A stretch of DNA of 64,000 nucleotides from Armatimonadaceae bacterium. GTDB lineage: Bacteria; Armatimonadota; Armatimonadia; Armatimonadales; Armatimonadaceae. Positions 1 to 11,109 of this stretch are shown here, piece by piece. Position numbers and translations under genes: made by a program. The stretch's first letter is position 1, and each line of letters starts with the position of its first letter. The stretch spans positions 9,781 through 73,780 of the forward strand of contig JAUJOK010000014.1 in the NCBI GenBank assembly GCA_030447685.1. The letters are read 5' to 3'. The notes below the pieces were generated by a model. The model did no database searches and was not told the origin of the DNA. It saw only the letters and a program-made list of their open reading frames with translations.

Positions 1-440
1 AGTAGACATGCTTGCCCGCCTGGAGCGCGGCCAGCACGATCTCCCGGTGCTGATGTGAGGGCGTACAGACCCAGACGGCTTTCACGTCTTTGTCATCGAG
101 AACCTTGCGATAATCCTCGACGGCGGTCGCTTTCGGGTGCAGTTCCAGAGCGCGCTTGTGCAGCGGGACATAGGTATCGCACACGTAGCGAACCGTCGCG
201 CCGGGCACATGGACAAGCGACTGCAGGTGAAGTCGTCCCTGCTCGCCCAGACCGATAACGGCGCAGCCCACGGGCGCGACATTGGCCGCCGCCGCCGCGC
301 CTCCCGATGCGGCGGCGGGCGCTTGAATCTCTTCGGCGCGCAGCGCGGAGGAGCCGCCGACCAGCAGTCCCAGCGCCAGCGCGGAGCCGCCGGTGAGCAG
401 GTCGCGCCGATTAAGGGTGTTCTCTTTGTTTTCCGCCATG
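1..440 (-). CDS. Gfo/Idh/MocA-family oxidoreductase, Tat-exported, partial
   Basis: The frame opens with ATG at 440 and runs off the left edge, so only the first 146 residues are present. The N-terminus has a twin-arginine signal (NRRDLL, then a hydrophobic stretch and an Ala-rich cleavage region), implying folded export. The nucleotide-binding motif of the family follows (GCAVIGLGEQGRLHLQ), then a first beta-alpha unit ending VCDTYVP and the VWVCTPSHQH stretch typical of NAD(P)-dependent sugar dehydrogenases. It lies 23 bp downstream of the ThuA-DUF1080 gene on the same strand, so the two probably form an operon for sugar or glycoside turnover. Such pairs are common in Armatimonadota, Planctomycetota and Verrucomicrobiota. 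The substrate cannot be told. Confidence 0.88.
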
Positions 441-463
441 GGTCTTGCCTGAATCTTTCTAAA

Positions 464-1867
464 TCACCGCGCCGCCGACAAAGCCGAAACCGCCGGAGAC
501 AGCGTCTTCACGCGAATATTTCTATAGGCGACGGCGCTGTGGTCGCCCTGAAGCAGAACCGGCCCCGGCTCCGCCACCTTGTCGTCCAGCGCCAGCCCGC
601 AGACGCCCTCGACAGGCGCGTTGTCGATAATCTTCGTGCCGTTCAAAACGACGGTGATTCGATTGCCGATGACCGTCGCTTCCACCTGCTGCCACTGACC
701 GGCGGGCCTGCTGGCGAATACCGACGGCGTCACCTTGCCGTAGATCGCCCCGTTTCCCGTGGCCGTGGGCTTTCCCGACTCAAAATCATCGGACACCTGT
801 ATTTCATAGCGCCCCCGCAGATAAAAGCCGGAATTGCCGCCTTTAGGAACCAGATATTCATAACGGACGGTGTGGTCGCCGAAGGTGGCATCCGTGACCA
901 GATCGGTGCCGCCGCCCTCGTTCACCAGCATCGCGTTCTGGACACTCCAGGACGCTTTTCCGCCTTTGTGGCGCAGGTGCCAGCCGGACAGGTCACGCCC
1001 GTTGAAAACGGCCCGGAATCCCTGACGTTTTTCATCCGCCGAAAGTTCTGACGCCGCCTGCTGCGGCTTGGCATCGCCTTTTTCCAGTCCCAGCGCCCAG
1101 CGAATGCCGCCCATCAGATGCTTCTGGTACCAGTCCGCCTTCCAGACTTCGTCACGATGCCCCAGCGCCGTGTAGAAAACGCGCCCCTTCCCCTCCATAC
1201 GGTTCCAGGCTATCGGATAGTCGCCGGGCGCGCCGCTGTTGGGATGCTTGTCCAGGGTGAGCAGGCCATGCACGCGGCTGCGGTCAAAGCTCTTGAACTG
1301 GTAAATCTCGTCGAAAACTTTGAAGGAAGGGGTCAGATGCTTGACGGCGGGATGCTTCGGGTCTTCCACCCGGCACTCGACCTCGCTTTGCGGGCCGTGC
1401 GTCTTGAACTCTCCTCCGATCATCTGGATATAGGGCGCGTAGCCGTGATAGGTGTCCGTGGCGGCGTGCGCGCCGATAAAGCCGTGGCCGTCCGCGATCC
1501 ACTTCATGAAGGCGTCCCGGTCGGGCAGGGGCAGGTCGCCGGTCGTATTGACAAAGAATACGCCGTCATAACGCTTCAAGCCCTGCGGCGTCATCTTCTG
1601 GGCCATCTCGGCGTCGGTACGCACATAGTCCACGGTAAACGCGCCGCCGCTTTTCGCGGCCATCTGCTGAAGCGTCTGCTCGGCGACGGGAATAGAGCCG
1701 TGGCGGAATCCTTTGGTGACGGTGACGATCAGCAGGCGCTTGGGAGCCGCTGCCCGGCAGGACGCCGCGCCGAAAATACCCAGTGCGAACGAAGCAGCCA
1801 TTAAGCAGAGGACGGCGCTGACGGCAGTGGGGAAAAGGCGGAATGCACGCGGAGCGGGCGGAATCAT
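464..1867 (-). CDS. ThuA-like plus DUF1080 (3-keto-disaccharide hydrolase) secreted protein
   Basis: 467 residues. A hydrophobic segment around residues 12-40 reads as a signal peptide. Residues about 43-260 match ThuA-like proteins (LLIVTVTKGFRHGSIP at the start, FVNTTGDLPL, GFIGAHAATDTYHGY, GRVFYTALGHRDEVW near the end), a glutamine-amidotransferase-like fold tied to disaccharide use. Residues about 283-455 match DUF1080 (FRAVFNGRDLSGWHLR, GGNSGFYLRGRYEIQV), a concanavalin-like fold of which some members hydrolyse 3-keto-glycosides. The fusion, next to a Gfo/Idh oxidoreductase, suggests an extracytoplasmic 3-keto-glycoside pathway. The function is inferred from families. A sigma-70-like promoter lies about 100 bp upstream. 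Confidence 0.9.
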   Translation of the reverse strand: MIPPAPRAFRLFPTAVSAVLCLMAASFALGIFGAASCRAAAPKRLLIVTVTKGFRHGSIPVAEQTLQQMAAKSGGAFTVDYVRTDAEMAQKMTPQGLKRYDGVFFVNTTGDLPLPDRDAFMKWIADGHGFIGAHAATDTYHGYAPYIQMIGGEFKTHGPQSEVECRVEDPKHPAVKHLTPSFKVFDEIYQFKSFDRSRVHGLLTLDKHPNSGAPGDYPIAWNRMEGKGRVFYTALGHRDEVWKADWYQKHLMGGIRWALGLEKGDAKPQQAASELSADEKRQGFRAVFNGRDLSGWHLRHKGGKASWSVQNAMLVNEGGGTDLVTDATFGDHTVRYEYLVPKGGNSGFYLRGRYEIQVSDDFESGKPTATGNGAIYGKVTPSVFASRPAGQWQQVEATVIGNRITVVLNGTKIIDNAPVEGVCGLALDDKVAEPGPVLLQGDHSAVAYRNIRVKTLSPAVSALSAAR

Positions 1868-1968
1868 ACGCTTGAATTACTCTCCCTTGAAGTATGCAGC
1901 ACCCACAGCAAAAAGAAAAGGCCGGGGGAGCGAGCGATGCGGGCACGTTCCCGCAAAACATTCTTTAT

Positions 1969-1997
1969 AGTATATCGCGTTCCGGCGTGAGCGGCAA
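1969..1997 (-). promoter_or_regulatory. predicted promoter of the ThuA-DUF1080 operon
   Basis: Read on the minus strand: TTGCCG, 17-nt spacer, TATACT. The spacing is ideal and the start codon is about 100 nt downstream. It faces away from the promoter at 2030-2058, so the 288-bp gap between the two genes is a divergent promoter region. Confidence 0.5.
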
Positions 1998-2029
1998 GAT
2001 ACGTCTGCTCGGTTTCACCGGGAACTCGG

Positions 2030-2058
2030 TTGACACGCTGCCTTCCCCGGTTTATAAT
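2030..2058 (+). promoter_or_regulatory. consensus sigma-70 promoter of the lipoprotein gene
   Basis: TTGACA at 2030-2035, 17-nt spacer, TATAAT at 2053-2058. This is a perfect match to the housekeeping consensus and the best promoter in the window. The expected start point is near 2065, giving a leader of about 90 nt. Confidence 0.8.
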
Positions 2059-2155
2059 AACAGACACAGCCGGAGAGCGAACACCCACCTTCAGCCGCAG
2101 CCCTCATCTCCTCCTGCTGATCGTCTTTCCTTAGTTATCGGAGGTTATCTATTCC

Positions 2156-2566
2156 ATGCGTTTGAAAAGAAGCGTGTTTTTGGCCGTGCTGGCATTACTG
2201 CCGGTGGTATTGGCAGGCTGCGGCGGCGGTGGGGACGACTCACCCGTCGCCGGCAGATACCAGGGGCCGTTCACGTTTAACAGTCCCCAGGGAAATCAGG
2301 TGGGAACCATTGACGCCACCATTGACAATAACGGCACTATAACCGGCACCGCCGCCAACATCACAACGGGTCGCACGGCGACGCTGACCGGCACCCTTAA
2401 CGACGAGGGACAGATCCAGACGACTTATTCTTTTCCCGGAAACATCGTGGTCAACGCCAGCGGCCCCGTCGGTTTTAATGCTGCCGGGCATCTGGTGGGT
2501 ACGCTGCCTGCCACAATTCAAGGCAGCCCCTTTGGTACGATCAACTTTGAGTTGACACGGCAGTGA
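2156..2566 (+). CDS. small secreted lipoprotein, unknown function
   Basis: 136 residues with a type II signal peptide: MRLKRS, a hydrophobic core and lipobox LAGC followed by a Gly-rich linker. The mature part (VAGRYQGPFTFNSPQGNQVG onward) is Thr/Gly/Asn-rich with alternating beta-type repeats (GTIDATIDNNGTITGTA, TATLTGTLNDEGQIQ). This looks like a small beta-sandwich or beta-barrel of the kind seen in surface lipoproteins. A ribosome site (GGAGG) precedes the ATG. It has a perfect consensus promoter and a strong hairpin after it, so it is probably a well-expressed single-gene unit. I do not recognise a named family. Confidence 0.8.
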   Translation: MRLKRSVFLAVLALLPVVLAGCGGGGDDSPVAGRYQGPFTFNSPQGNQVGTIDATIDNNGTITGTAANITTGRTATLTGTLNDEGQIQTTYSFPGNIVVNASGPVGFNAAGHLVGTLPATIQGSPFGTINFELTRQ

Positions 2567-2611
2567 CCTCGAACAGAGTCAGATCGTAACGCAAGCCTGA
2601 GGTTCGACGCC

Positions 2612-2654
2612 GCAACAGGCCCGGCCTGCTTGATGAGCAGGCCGGGCCTGTTGC
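2612..2654. terminator. perfect 19-bp hairpin between convergent genes
   Basis: The arms 2612-2630 and 2636-2654 are fully complementary with a 5-nt loop. There is no long T-run on either side, so termination is likely but not textbook. It would serve both the lipoprotein gene and the M50 protease gene. Confidence 0.65.
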
Positions 2655-2669
2655 CGCTGCTTTATCCCA

Positions 2670-3845
2670 TTACCGGGTCTGCTCGCGCTCCTCGCGGGCG
2701 CGGGCAATCTGGCGTAGCGTCAAAAACTCCATCAGGTTTTCCGCCGTCAGCATGCCCACCAGGTGTCCGTCTTCCATAACCAGGACCGGCGCGACCTGAA
2801 CACCATTGGGTCGTGTCAAAACCTCTTCCAGCGGTTCGTTCGGGGCGACGAAAACCACATCGCGCGTCATCGCGCCCGAAACATAAGCGGTTTCTCCGGC
2901 CTGCGCCAGAGCGCGCAGCAGGTTCCCCCGCGAAAGAACGCCCACCACCTCGTCGCCGTGGGTGACGGGAAAGTCCTGCTGCGTGGTGTCCAGCAGCACC
3001 TCGGCGGCCCGGCGCAGCGAATCGCCGACATTCAATGTTTCGAACTGCCGAACCATCGCGGCGGAAACGGGCGCGCCCTCCATCACTTCGCGGCTGTCTT
3101 CCGCCTGCGCCTCCTGCCCCGCGCCGAAATAGACAAACAGCGCGATCAGCATCCACAGGAACTGCCCGTTCATAAAGCCGTAAATGCCGAACGCAATCGC
3201 CAGGCCCTGCCCGATAGAGGCGGCGATACGGGTGGCGCGCGGACGGCCCATGCTGAGGGCCAGGATAGCACGCAATACACGCCCGCCATCCATCGGAAAG
3301 GCGGGCATCATATTGAAGAGCGCCAGAAACAGGTTGGCGCGCAGAAGCATGGTCAGTGCATCGCCCTGGAAGGCGCGGACGGACGTGAAATCCGCAGCCT
3401 GGGGCGCATTGCCCGTGATCGTCAGATACAGCCACAGAATTGCCGCGATGACCACGTTGACGGCAGGCCCGGCGAGCGCGATCCACAGTTCATGCCGGGG
3501 CCGGGGGACGCCCTCGATAGAAGCGACGCCGCCGATTGGATAAAGCACGATGTCGCGCACCGGATAGCCGTAACGCTGGGCGACCAAGGAGTGCCCCAGT
3601 TCGTGCAAAGCGACACAAGTAAAGATACCGACCAGGAAAAGCGCCATTCCCAGGCCGCCCCGCCCGATCCCGCTCACGGCGAACCAGACCACCATCAGCA
3701 GAAACGTAAAGTGCAGCCGCAGGGGAATCCCCGACACCGTCGCGATACGCAGCGACCAGGAATCACCGCGCGCGCCGCCGCCGGAGGGGGCAGGCGGGCG
3801 TGCGCCATTATTGTCGCCGGTCGGGGAGTTATTGGGCAGGGTCAT
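2670..3845 (-). CDS. M50 site-2-type zinc metalloprotease with CBS pair
   Basis: 391 residues. An integral-membrane protease of the rhomboid-unrelated S2P/SpoIVFB class, expected to cleave substrates inside or near the membrane. The zinc site HELGH is at 81-85 in a hydrophobic helix. The second motif (NMMPAFPMDGGR) supplies the Asp ligand at about 186. Five or six membrane segments span residues 40-245. After that come two CBS domains (about 255-375), which often bind adenine nucleotides and gate the protease. The first 30 residues are a Pro/Gly-rich cytosolic tail. The start codon overlaps the stop of the upstream acetyltransferase (ATGA), so the two genes are translationally coupled. Confidence 0.93.
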   Translation of the reverse strand: MTLPNNSPTGDNNGARPPAPSGGGARGDSWSLRIATVSGIPLRLHFTFLLMVVWFAVSGIGRGGLGMALFLVGIFTCVALHELGHSLVAQRYGYPVRDIVLYPIGGVASIEGVPRPRHELWIALAGPAVNVVIAAILWLYLTITGNAPQAADFTSVRAFQGDALTMLLRANLFLALFNMMPAFPMDGGRVLRAILALSMGRPRATRIAASIGQGLAIAFGIYGFMNGQFLWMLIALFVYFGAGQEAQAEDSREVMEGAPVSAAMVRQFETLNVGDSLRRAAEVLLDTTQQDFPVTHGDEVVGVLSRGNLLRALAQAGETAYVSGAMTRDVVFVAPNEPLEEVLTRPNGVQVAPVLVMEDGHLVGMLTAENLMEFLTLRQIARAREEREQTR

Positions 3846-4354
3846 TCCGTTTCTTCTTTCAACGAAGCCACTCCGTTTTCACGAGCAAGGTCCTCTATCC
3901 CATCCCGCGTCAGGCGATAATAGTGCCAATCCTGAAGATGCCTGCCGCCGCGCCGCCGGTAAAAGTTCTGGGCCACCTCGTTCCAATCGAGAACTACCCA
4001 TTCCATGCGCCCGCAGTCACGCGCCAGGGCTTCAGATGCCAGCGCTTTGAATAAAACGGAACCCGCCCCGCGCGTTCGCGCCTCCGGCAGCACGAAAATA
4101 TCCTCGATATACAGCGTCGGCTGCGCCAGAAACGAGGAATAGGTCTCGAAAAAGAGCGCGTAACCGACCGGCACGCCCCCCTCGTCGGCCAGCAGCGTTT
4201 GGAAGCGCGGCGGTTCGCGCTCGAAGCCATCCGCAGCCAGACGCTCCCGCGCCGCTGCGTCCGGGCGCGCCAGCTTTTCGTAATCGGCCAGCGCATCGAT
4301 CAGTTGCAGCAGCGTGTCTGCGTCTTCACGCCGCGCCTGTCGAACGGTTATCAA
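3842..4354 (-). CDS. GNAT acetyltransferase, diamine/thialysine-like
   Basis: I place the start at a TTG (4354), 170 residues, because AGGA lies 8-9 nt ahead and the protein then begins LITVRQARREDAD, as GNATs do. An in-frame ATG at 4399 would add 15 residues, but a TACAAT -10-like box falls inside that extension. Family marks: DYEKL, PPRFQTLLAD, GYALFFETYSS, LYIEDIFVLPEARTRGAGS (the acetyl-CoA loop) and VLDWNEVAQNFYRRRGG. These are closest to the spermidine/spermine and thialysine N-acetyltransferases. It is coupled by 4 bp to the M50 protease gene. The true acceptor is unknown. Confidence 0.88.
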   Translation of the reverse strand: MITVRQARREDADTLLQLIDALADYEKLARPDAAARERLAADGFEREPPRFQTLLADEGGVPVGYALFFETYSSFLAQPTLYIEDIFVLPEARTRGAGSVLFKALASEALARDCGRMEWVVLDWNEVAQNFYRRRGGRHLQDWHYYRLTRDGIEDLARENGVASLKEETE

Positions 4355-4515
4355 GTTGCTGTCCTCATGCCGTTTTATTGTACCTGCTTGCCGGGACATT
4401 GCTGACGCGGGGCGTGGTCTGAAGGATGACCTATCGGCGAATCTCGGTGTATACTGGGGACGGCGGGCGAGAAGCGAAAGATAGAATCGGCCTGCCGTAA
4501 AGGAAAGAAAACCCG

Positions 4516-5190
4516 TTGGACAGCATTCTCGATCTCTTCCTGCACCTTGACGAACACCTCAAAACCATTATCACCCAGTACGGCACCGGAACCTACGCTA
4601 TTCTTTTTGCTATTATCTTCGCCGAGACCGGGCTTGTCGTGACGCCGTTCCTGCCGGGGGACTCGCTGCTTTTCGCGGCGGGCATCTTTGCGCATCCGCA
4701 GCACGGCCCTTTAAATATTGGGCTTTTGATGGCGCTCCTTACCGTGGCGGCTATCCTGGGTGACACCCTCAACTACCATATCGGCAAGCTGTTCGGGCAC
4801 CGGCTTTTCCGCAACGAGAAGTCGAAGGTCTTCAAGCGTTCCCATCTAGACAAGACCCACGCTTTTTTTGAAAAGCATGGCGGCAAAACCATCATCATAG
4901 CGCGCTTCGTTCCCATCGTGCGCACCTTTGCGCCGTTCGTGGCGGGCATGGGCAGCATGTCCTATGGCAAGTTCCTCTTATACAACGTCGTCGGCGGGGT
5001 GCTCTGGGTCGTTATCTGCGTGTCGGCGGGCTATTTCTTTGCCAACGTGCCGGTGGTCAAAGATCGCTTCGAGCTGGTAATCTTCGCCATTATCGGTGTC
5101 TCACTGATTCCCGCCGTGGTGGAAGTTTTGAATCACCGGCTTGCTTCCCGCCGCTCCGCCGCGCCTGTCACTTCCACCGAAAAGCGCTGA
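4516..5190 (+). CDS. DedA-family membrane protein
   Basis: 224 residues starting at TTG with an AAAGGAAAG ribosome site just before it. DedA/SNARE-associated family: polytopic inner-membrane proteins. Some members recycle undecaprenyl phosphate or move phospholipids and affect membrane potential. Marks: FAETGLVVTPFLPGDSLLF, the GDTLNYHIGKLFG stretch and the basic loop FVPIVRTFAPFVAG, all typical of the family. About five membrane helices are expected. It is divergent from the GNAT gene and is followed 28 bp later by an oxidoreductase gene. Confidence 0.92.
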   Translation: MDSILDLFLHLDEHLKTIITQYGTGTYAILFAIIFAETGLVVTPFLPGDSLLFAAGIFAHPQHGPLNIGLLMALLTVAAILGDTLNYHIGKLFGHRLFRNEKSKVFKRSHLDKTHAFFEKHGGKTIIIARFVPIVRTFAPFVAGMGSMSYGKFLLYNVVGGVLWVVICVSAGYFFANVPVVKDRFELVIFAIIGVSLIPAVVEVLNHRLASRRSAAPVTSTEKR

Positions 5191-5218
5191 GGCGTCGGCA
5201 AGGGGAGAGAGGCACGAG

Positions 5219-6301
5219 ATGCGGATCACGTATAACCACGAATATCCCCGCCGGGTCCGGCTCGCGGCCATCGGCTGCGGCGGGCACGCCCTGCGAAATA
5301 TCTTCCCGACCTACCAATTCGCGCCGGTGGACCTGGCGGCGGTGTGCGACCTGGACCGTGAGCGCGCCGAGGCGTGCGCGCGGCTTTTCGGGGCGGGTGC
5401 GGTGTACGCCGATTATCGGGAGATGCTGGAACGGGAACGGCCCGAAGCTGTGGTGATCGTTACCAATTACGACGAGAACGGTCGCCCGCGCTACCCCGGC
5501 ATCGCGATAGACGCGCTGCGGGCAGGCGCGCACGCCTGGATCGAAAAGCCCCCCGCCGCCAGCGTCGCCGAGGTGGAGGCGATGATAGCCGCGTCCGACG
5601 AGACGGCCCGGTTCGTCGGGGTCGGCTTCAAGAAGATGTTCTTTCCCGCCAATGTCAAGGCCAAAGAGATTATTACGCGCCCGGAGTTCGGGGCCGTCAG
5701 CACGATTACCGCGCGTTACCCGCAGTCTCTCCCGCCGGAAGCCGACCGGAGCGATTCGCGCAGGATGTGCGGCTTTCTCGATCATATCGTGCATCCCTAC
5801 TCGGTTTTACGCTATCTGGGCGGGCCGATAGAATCGCTCCAGGTGGAGCGCAGCCGCATCAACGGAGCCTCGTTTACCCATATCCGGTTCGTCAGCGGTG
5901 CGGTGGGCAGTCTGCATCTGGCGCACGGGCAGTCGGGAATGTCGCCGCTGGAGCGCACCGAGATTATCGGCGACAGCGCGAACGTGGTCGTGGACAACAA
6001 TGTCCGTGTCACCTACTACCGGCGCGGCGGGGCCGAAGGCGGCTATGGGCGCGCGGGCACATTTTTCGGCAGCGATGACGCCGCGCCGCTGCACTGGGAG
6101 CCGGAGTTCTCGCTCGGACAGCTTTATAATAAGGGGCTGTTTCTGCTGGGCTACGCGCCGGAGATACGCTATTTTTGCGAATGCGTGCTGGAGAATCGCG
6201 CGCCCGAAGTCGGCAGCCTCGCCGATGCGCGGGAACTGCTGCGCGTCTTTGAAGCCTACCAGCAGCGCCCGGACGGCGAACGCGTGGTTATCGCTCGATA
6301 G
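5219..6301 (+). CDS. Gfo/Idh/MocA-family oxidoreductase (cytosolic)
   Basis: 360 residues from ATG 5219, chosen because AGGGGAGAGAGG lies just upstream; an earlier in-frame ATG at 5141 is inside dedA. The Rossmann motif is RLAAIGCGGHALRNIFP. The family's EKP motif (AWIEKPPAAS) and GVGFKKMFFPA follow, and residues about 130-330 form the alpha/beta C-terminal domain. The HPYSVLRYLGG stretch holds the usual catalytic-region His. No export signal. It probably oxidises a sugar or cyclitol with NAD(P); the substrate is not predictable. It ends one base before the convergent peptidase gene. Confidence 0.9.
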   Translation: MRITYNHEYPRRVRLAAIGCGGHALRNIFPTYQFAPVDLAAVCDLDRERAEACARLFGAGAVYADYREMLERERPEAVVIVTNYDENGRPRYPGIAIDALRAGAHAWIEKPPAASVAEVEAMIAASDETARFVGVGFKKMFFPANVKAKEIITRPEFGAVSTITARYPQSLPPEADRSDSRRMCGFLDHIVHPYSVLRYLGGPIESLQVERSRINGASFTHIRFVSGAVGSLHLAHGQSGMSPLERTEIIGDSANVVVDNNVRVTYYRRGGAEGGYGRAGTFFGSDDAAPLHWEPEFSLGQLYNKGLFLLGYAPEIRYFCECVLENRAPEVGSLADARELLRVFEAYQQRPDGERVVIAR

Positions 6302-7129
6302 TCAACTCGTAACGGCGCTCTGGTGCCGGGGCTGCCGCCGCAGATGGAGGATGACGCGGGCAGCCGTATCCTGGCGATAATAACCGCGCAGAACGTGATA
6401 CAGACGCTTGTGCCTGCGGCGCAATTGACGGGGCTTTTCAAAGAAGGCTTCGGTCACCACGGCGAAGAACTCCCCGGCGTCGTTCGCGCCGTAGTCGGAT
6501 AAGACCTCGGGGCTGCCGCCCTGCCTGGACTCCTCGATAAGACGCTCGTACTCCTGGGTCATCACCTCATACCACTCGTCGTACTGCGCCTGGCTGTGCA
6601 GGCGCGGCGTCCCCTCTACTGTTCCGTCGGCCATATCCAGCGTATGGGCGAACTCGTGGAAAACGACATTGTGGCCGTCGCCGGGGTTTTGCCCGCCCGC
6701 CCGCGCGTCCGCCCAGGAAAGCACCACCTGCCCCGACATCCACGCTTCTCCGAGGCGGACGCTGCTGCTGCGCTCATCCACCACGCCGCTATCCCCCACC
6801 TCGCGCTCCGGCGCTTTGTACGCGGCGGGATACACCAGGACGCTTTCCACCTTCGGATAATAGTCGTGGTTCTCCAGGCCCAGAGTCAGCAGGCATGCCT
6901 GGGCTGCGATAGTCACCTGTATCTCGTCGGTCAGGGTCAGGCCGCCGCAGCCTTCCCAGTTTTTCTCTTCCCGAAAGATACGCAGGTCGTCGCGAAGCCT
7001 GCTCTGCTCGGCCTCGGACAGATAGGCGTAGTGGGGCACGTTCGCGTCCAGAAACGGCAGCCACGCTTCGGGAAAGGGTTCGCCCACGAGGTTTTCGCGG
7101 CGGCGCTCTGTAAAAAACGAAAATAGCAT
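6302..7129 (-). CDS. MtfA-like zinc metallopeptidase (DUF980/M90)
   Basis: 275 residues. The zinc motif HEFAH sits in NVVFHEFAHTLDMADG, the signature of MtfA, which in E. coli binds the repressor Mlc and so controls glucose PTS expression. Other family marks: FHEFAH preceded by GQVVLSWADARAG, and YGANDAGEFFAVVTEAFFEKP near the C-terminus, which carries the third zinc ligand region. The N-terminus (PFPEAWLPFLDANVPHYAYL) matches MtfA too. No signal peptide, so it is cytosolic. It is tail-to-tail with the preceding oxidoreductase gene with no spacer. The regulatory target here is unknown. Confidence 0.9.
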   Translation of the reverse strand: MLFSFFTERRRENLVGEPFPEAWLPFLDANVPHYAYLSEAEQSRLRDDLRIFREEKNWEGCGGLTLTDEIQVTIAAQACLLTLGLENHDYYPKVESVLVYPAAYKAPEREVGDSGVVDERSSSVRLGEAWMSGQVVLSWADARAGGQNPGDGHNVVFHEFAHTLDMADGTVEGTPRLHSQAQYDEWYEVMTQEYERLIEESRQGGSPEVLSDYGANDAGEFFAVVTEAFFEKPRQLRRRHKRLYHVLRGYYRQDTAARVILHLRRQPRHQSAVTS

Positions 7130-7162
7130 CTTGTTCCCCTGCCGCGTGGGCCTCTCCCCCTT

Positions 7163-7951
7163 CTATATGAACAGGCCGCCGGAGATGTTAAGCTCACAGC
7201 CGGTGACATGGCTGCCCTCGTCCGAAGCCAGGTACAGCACGCCCGCGGCAATATCTTCCGGGGTCTCGTGGCGGCCCAGCGGGCGCTTTTCCCCGGTCTC
7301 CTGGAGATACGCCTCGCCGCCGCCGTGGGTCCGGTCGCGCAGCGCGACTTCCTGCGGGGTCGCCATCCAGCCGACAATCACCCAGTTGACCCGGATTTTG
7401 TCCTTCAGCAGCGCCGCCGCCATGACCCTGGTGAGTGTCAGCAGCGCGCCTTTGAAGACGAATAGGCGATACGGTCGAGATTGCCGCCCCGGTACGCCAT
7501 CGTCGTCCCGATATTGATGATTGAGCCGCCGCCCTGTTCGCGCATCAGCGGAGCCGCCGCGCGGCTGCATACGAACGGCCCGCGCACGTTTGCGGCATAC
7601 GCGGCGTCCCACTGCTCCACGGTGATTTCGTCGAACGGATGCTGCGCCAGCGCGGCGGCATTGTTCACGAGTATATCCAGCCGCCCGAACTGCTCTTTCG
7701 CCGCCTGAACCAGCGCCAGACAGTCCGCTTCATCCGCCACGTCCGCGCGCTGGAAAAACGCCTTGCCGCCGCCGCCGCCTGCCTGATTGATCTTCTCGGC
7801 GACCGCTTCGCCCTCTTCGCAATGCCTTCGCGCCGCCCCGAAACCACCGCTAAACGACGCCCTCCGAGGCCATCATCTGCGCGATGCCTTCGCCCAATCC
7901 GCCGGTCGCGCCGGTAATGATCGCCACTTTGCCCGCTAAACGACTGCCCAT
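7163..7951 (-). pseudogene. SDR-family oxidoreductase, three frameshifts
   Basis: Starting at ATG 7951 the translation gives a good short-chain dehydrogenase N-terminus (GKVAIITGATGGLGEGIAQ, the TGxxxGxG cofactor motif). It is interrupted near 7855, again near 7815 and again near 7443. Stitching the frames restores a normal SDR of about 260 residues: NNAA (LDILVNNAAALAQ), the catalytic YSSSK, and the C-terminal substrate loop ending ISGGLFI. Each break is best repaired by adding one missing base. Either the gene is decaying or this part of the sequence has deletion errors. The neighbours aconitase and MtfA are intact. Confidence 0.8.
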
Positions 7952-8037
7952 AGTCCGCCGTATCCTCCTGTGTCCTTCGCTATCTTACGCCTTCCCTGTC
8001 GTTACTCCTGCCGGTCGCATTTTCCTCAGAATCTGTA

Positions 8038-8070
8038 AAGGCAGGGGGGCTTTTTTAGCCCCCCTGCCTT
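8038..8070. terminator. GC-rich hairpin between acnA and the SDR gene
   Basis: Arms AAGGCAGGGGGGCT and AGCCCCCCTGCCTT (14 bp, perfect) with a T-rich 5-nt loop. It follows the acnA stop by 16 bp on the minus strand. The trailing T-run is short. Confidence 0.65.
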
Positions 8071-8086
8071 CGGACACCGAATCACT

Positions 8087-10972
<2,886 letters not shown>

Positions 10973-11024
10973 TGGTTTTCCTTAGATGTGAATAATTTCG
11001 AGGAGAAGTTTGTTGTCCGCGCTT

Positions 11025-11053
11025 ATTTTACCGCCTGCACACCCATAATACAA
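11025..11053 (-). promoter_or_regulatory. predicted acnA promoter
   Basis: Minus strand: TTGTAT at 11053-11048, 17-nt spacer, TAAAAT at 11030-11025. The expected start is near 11018, about 45 nt before the acnA ATG. Confidence 0.6.
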
Positions 11054-11058
11054 ATGAT

Positions 11059-11074
11059 GATTTCTCATAAAATC
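11059..11074. promoter_or_regulatory. possible LysR operator in the acnA-lysR gap
   Basis: Short inverted repeat GATTT-N6-AAATC, centred about 48 bp upstream of the predicted acnA start point and 44 bp before the LysR ATG. The position suits a LysR-type site, but the inner spacing is T-N10-A rather than the canonical T-N11-A. Confidence 0.3.
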
Positions 11075-11109
11075 CATGCGATCTACGTATGGCAGCGGCA
11101 AGAGGTAGG

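Noticed and set aside
137-1051. 304-codon plus-strand frame over the ThuA-DUF1080 gene
   Set aside because: The minus strand has two clear protein families here; the plus frame is Arg-rich shadow sequence.
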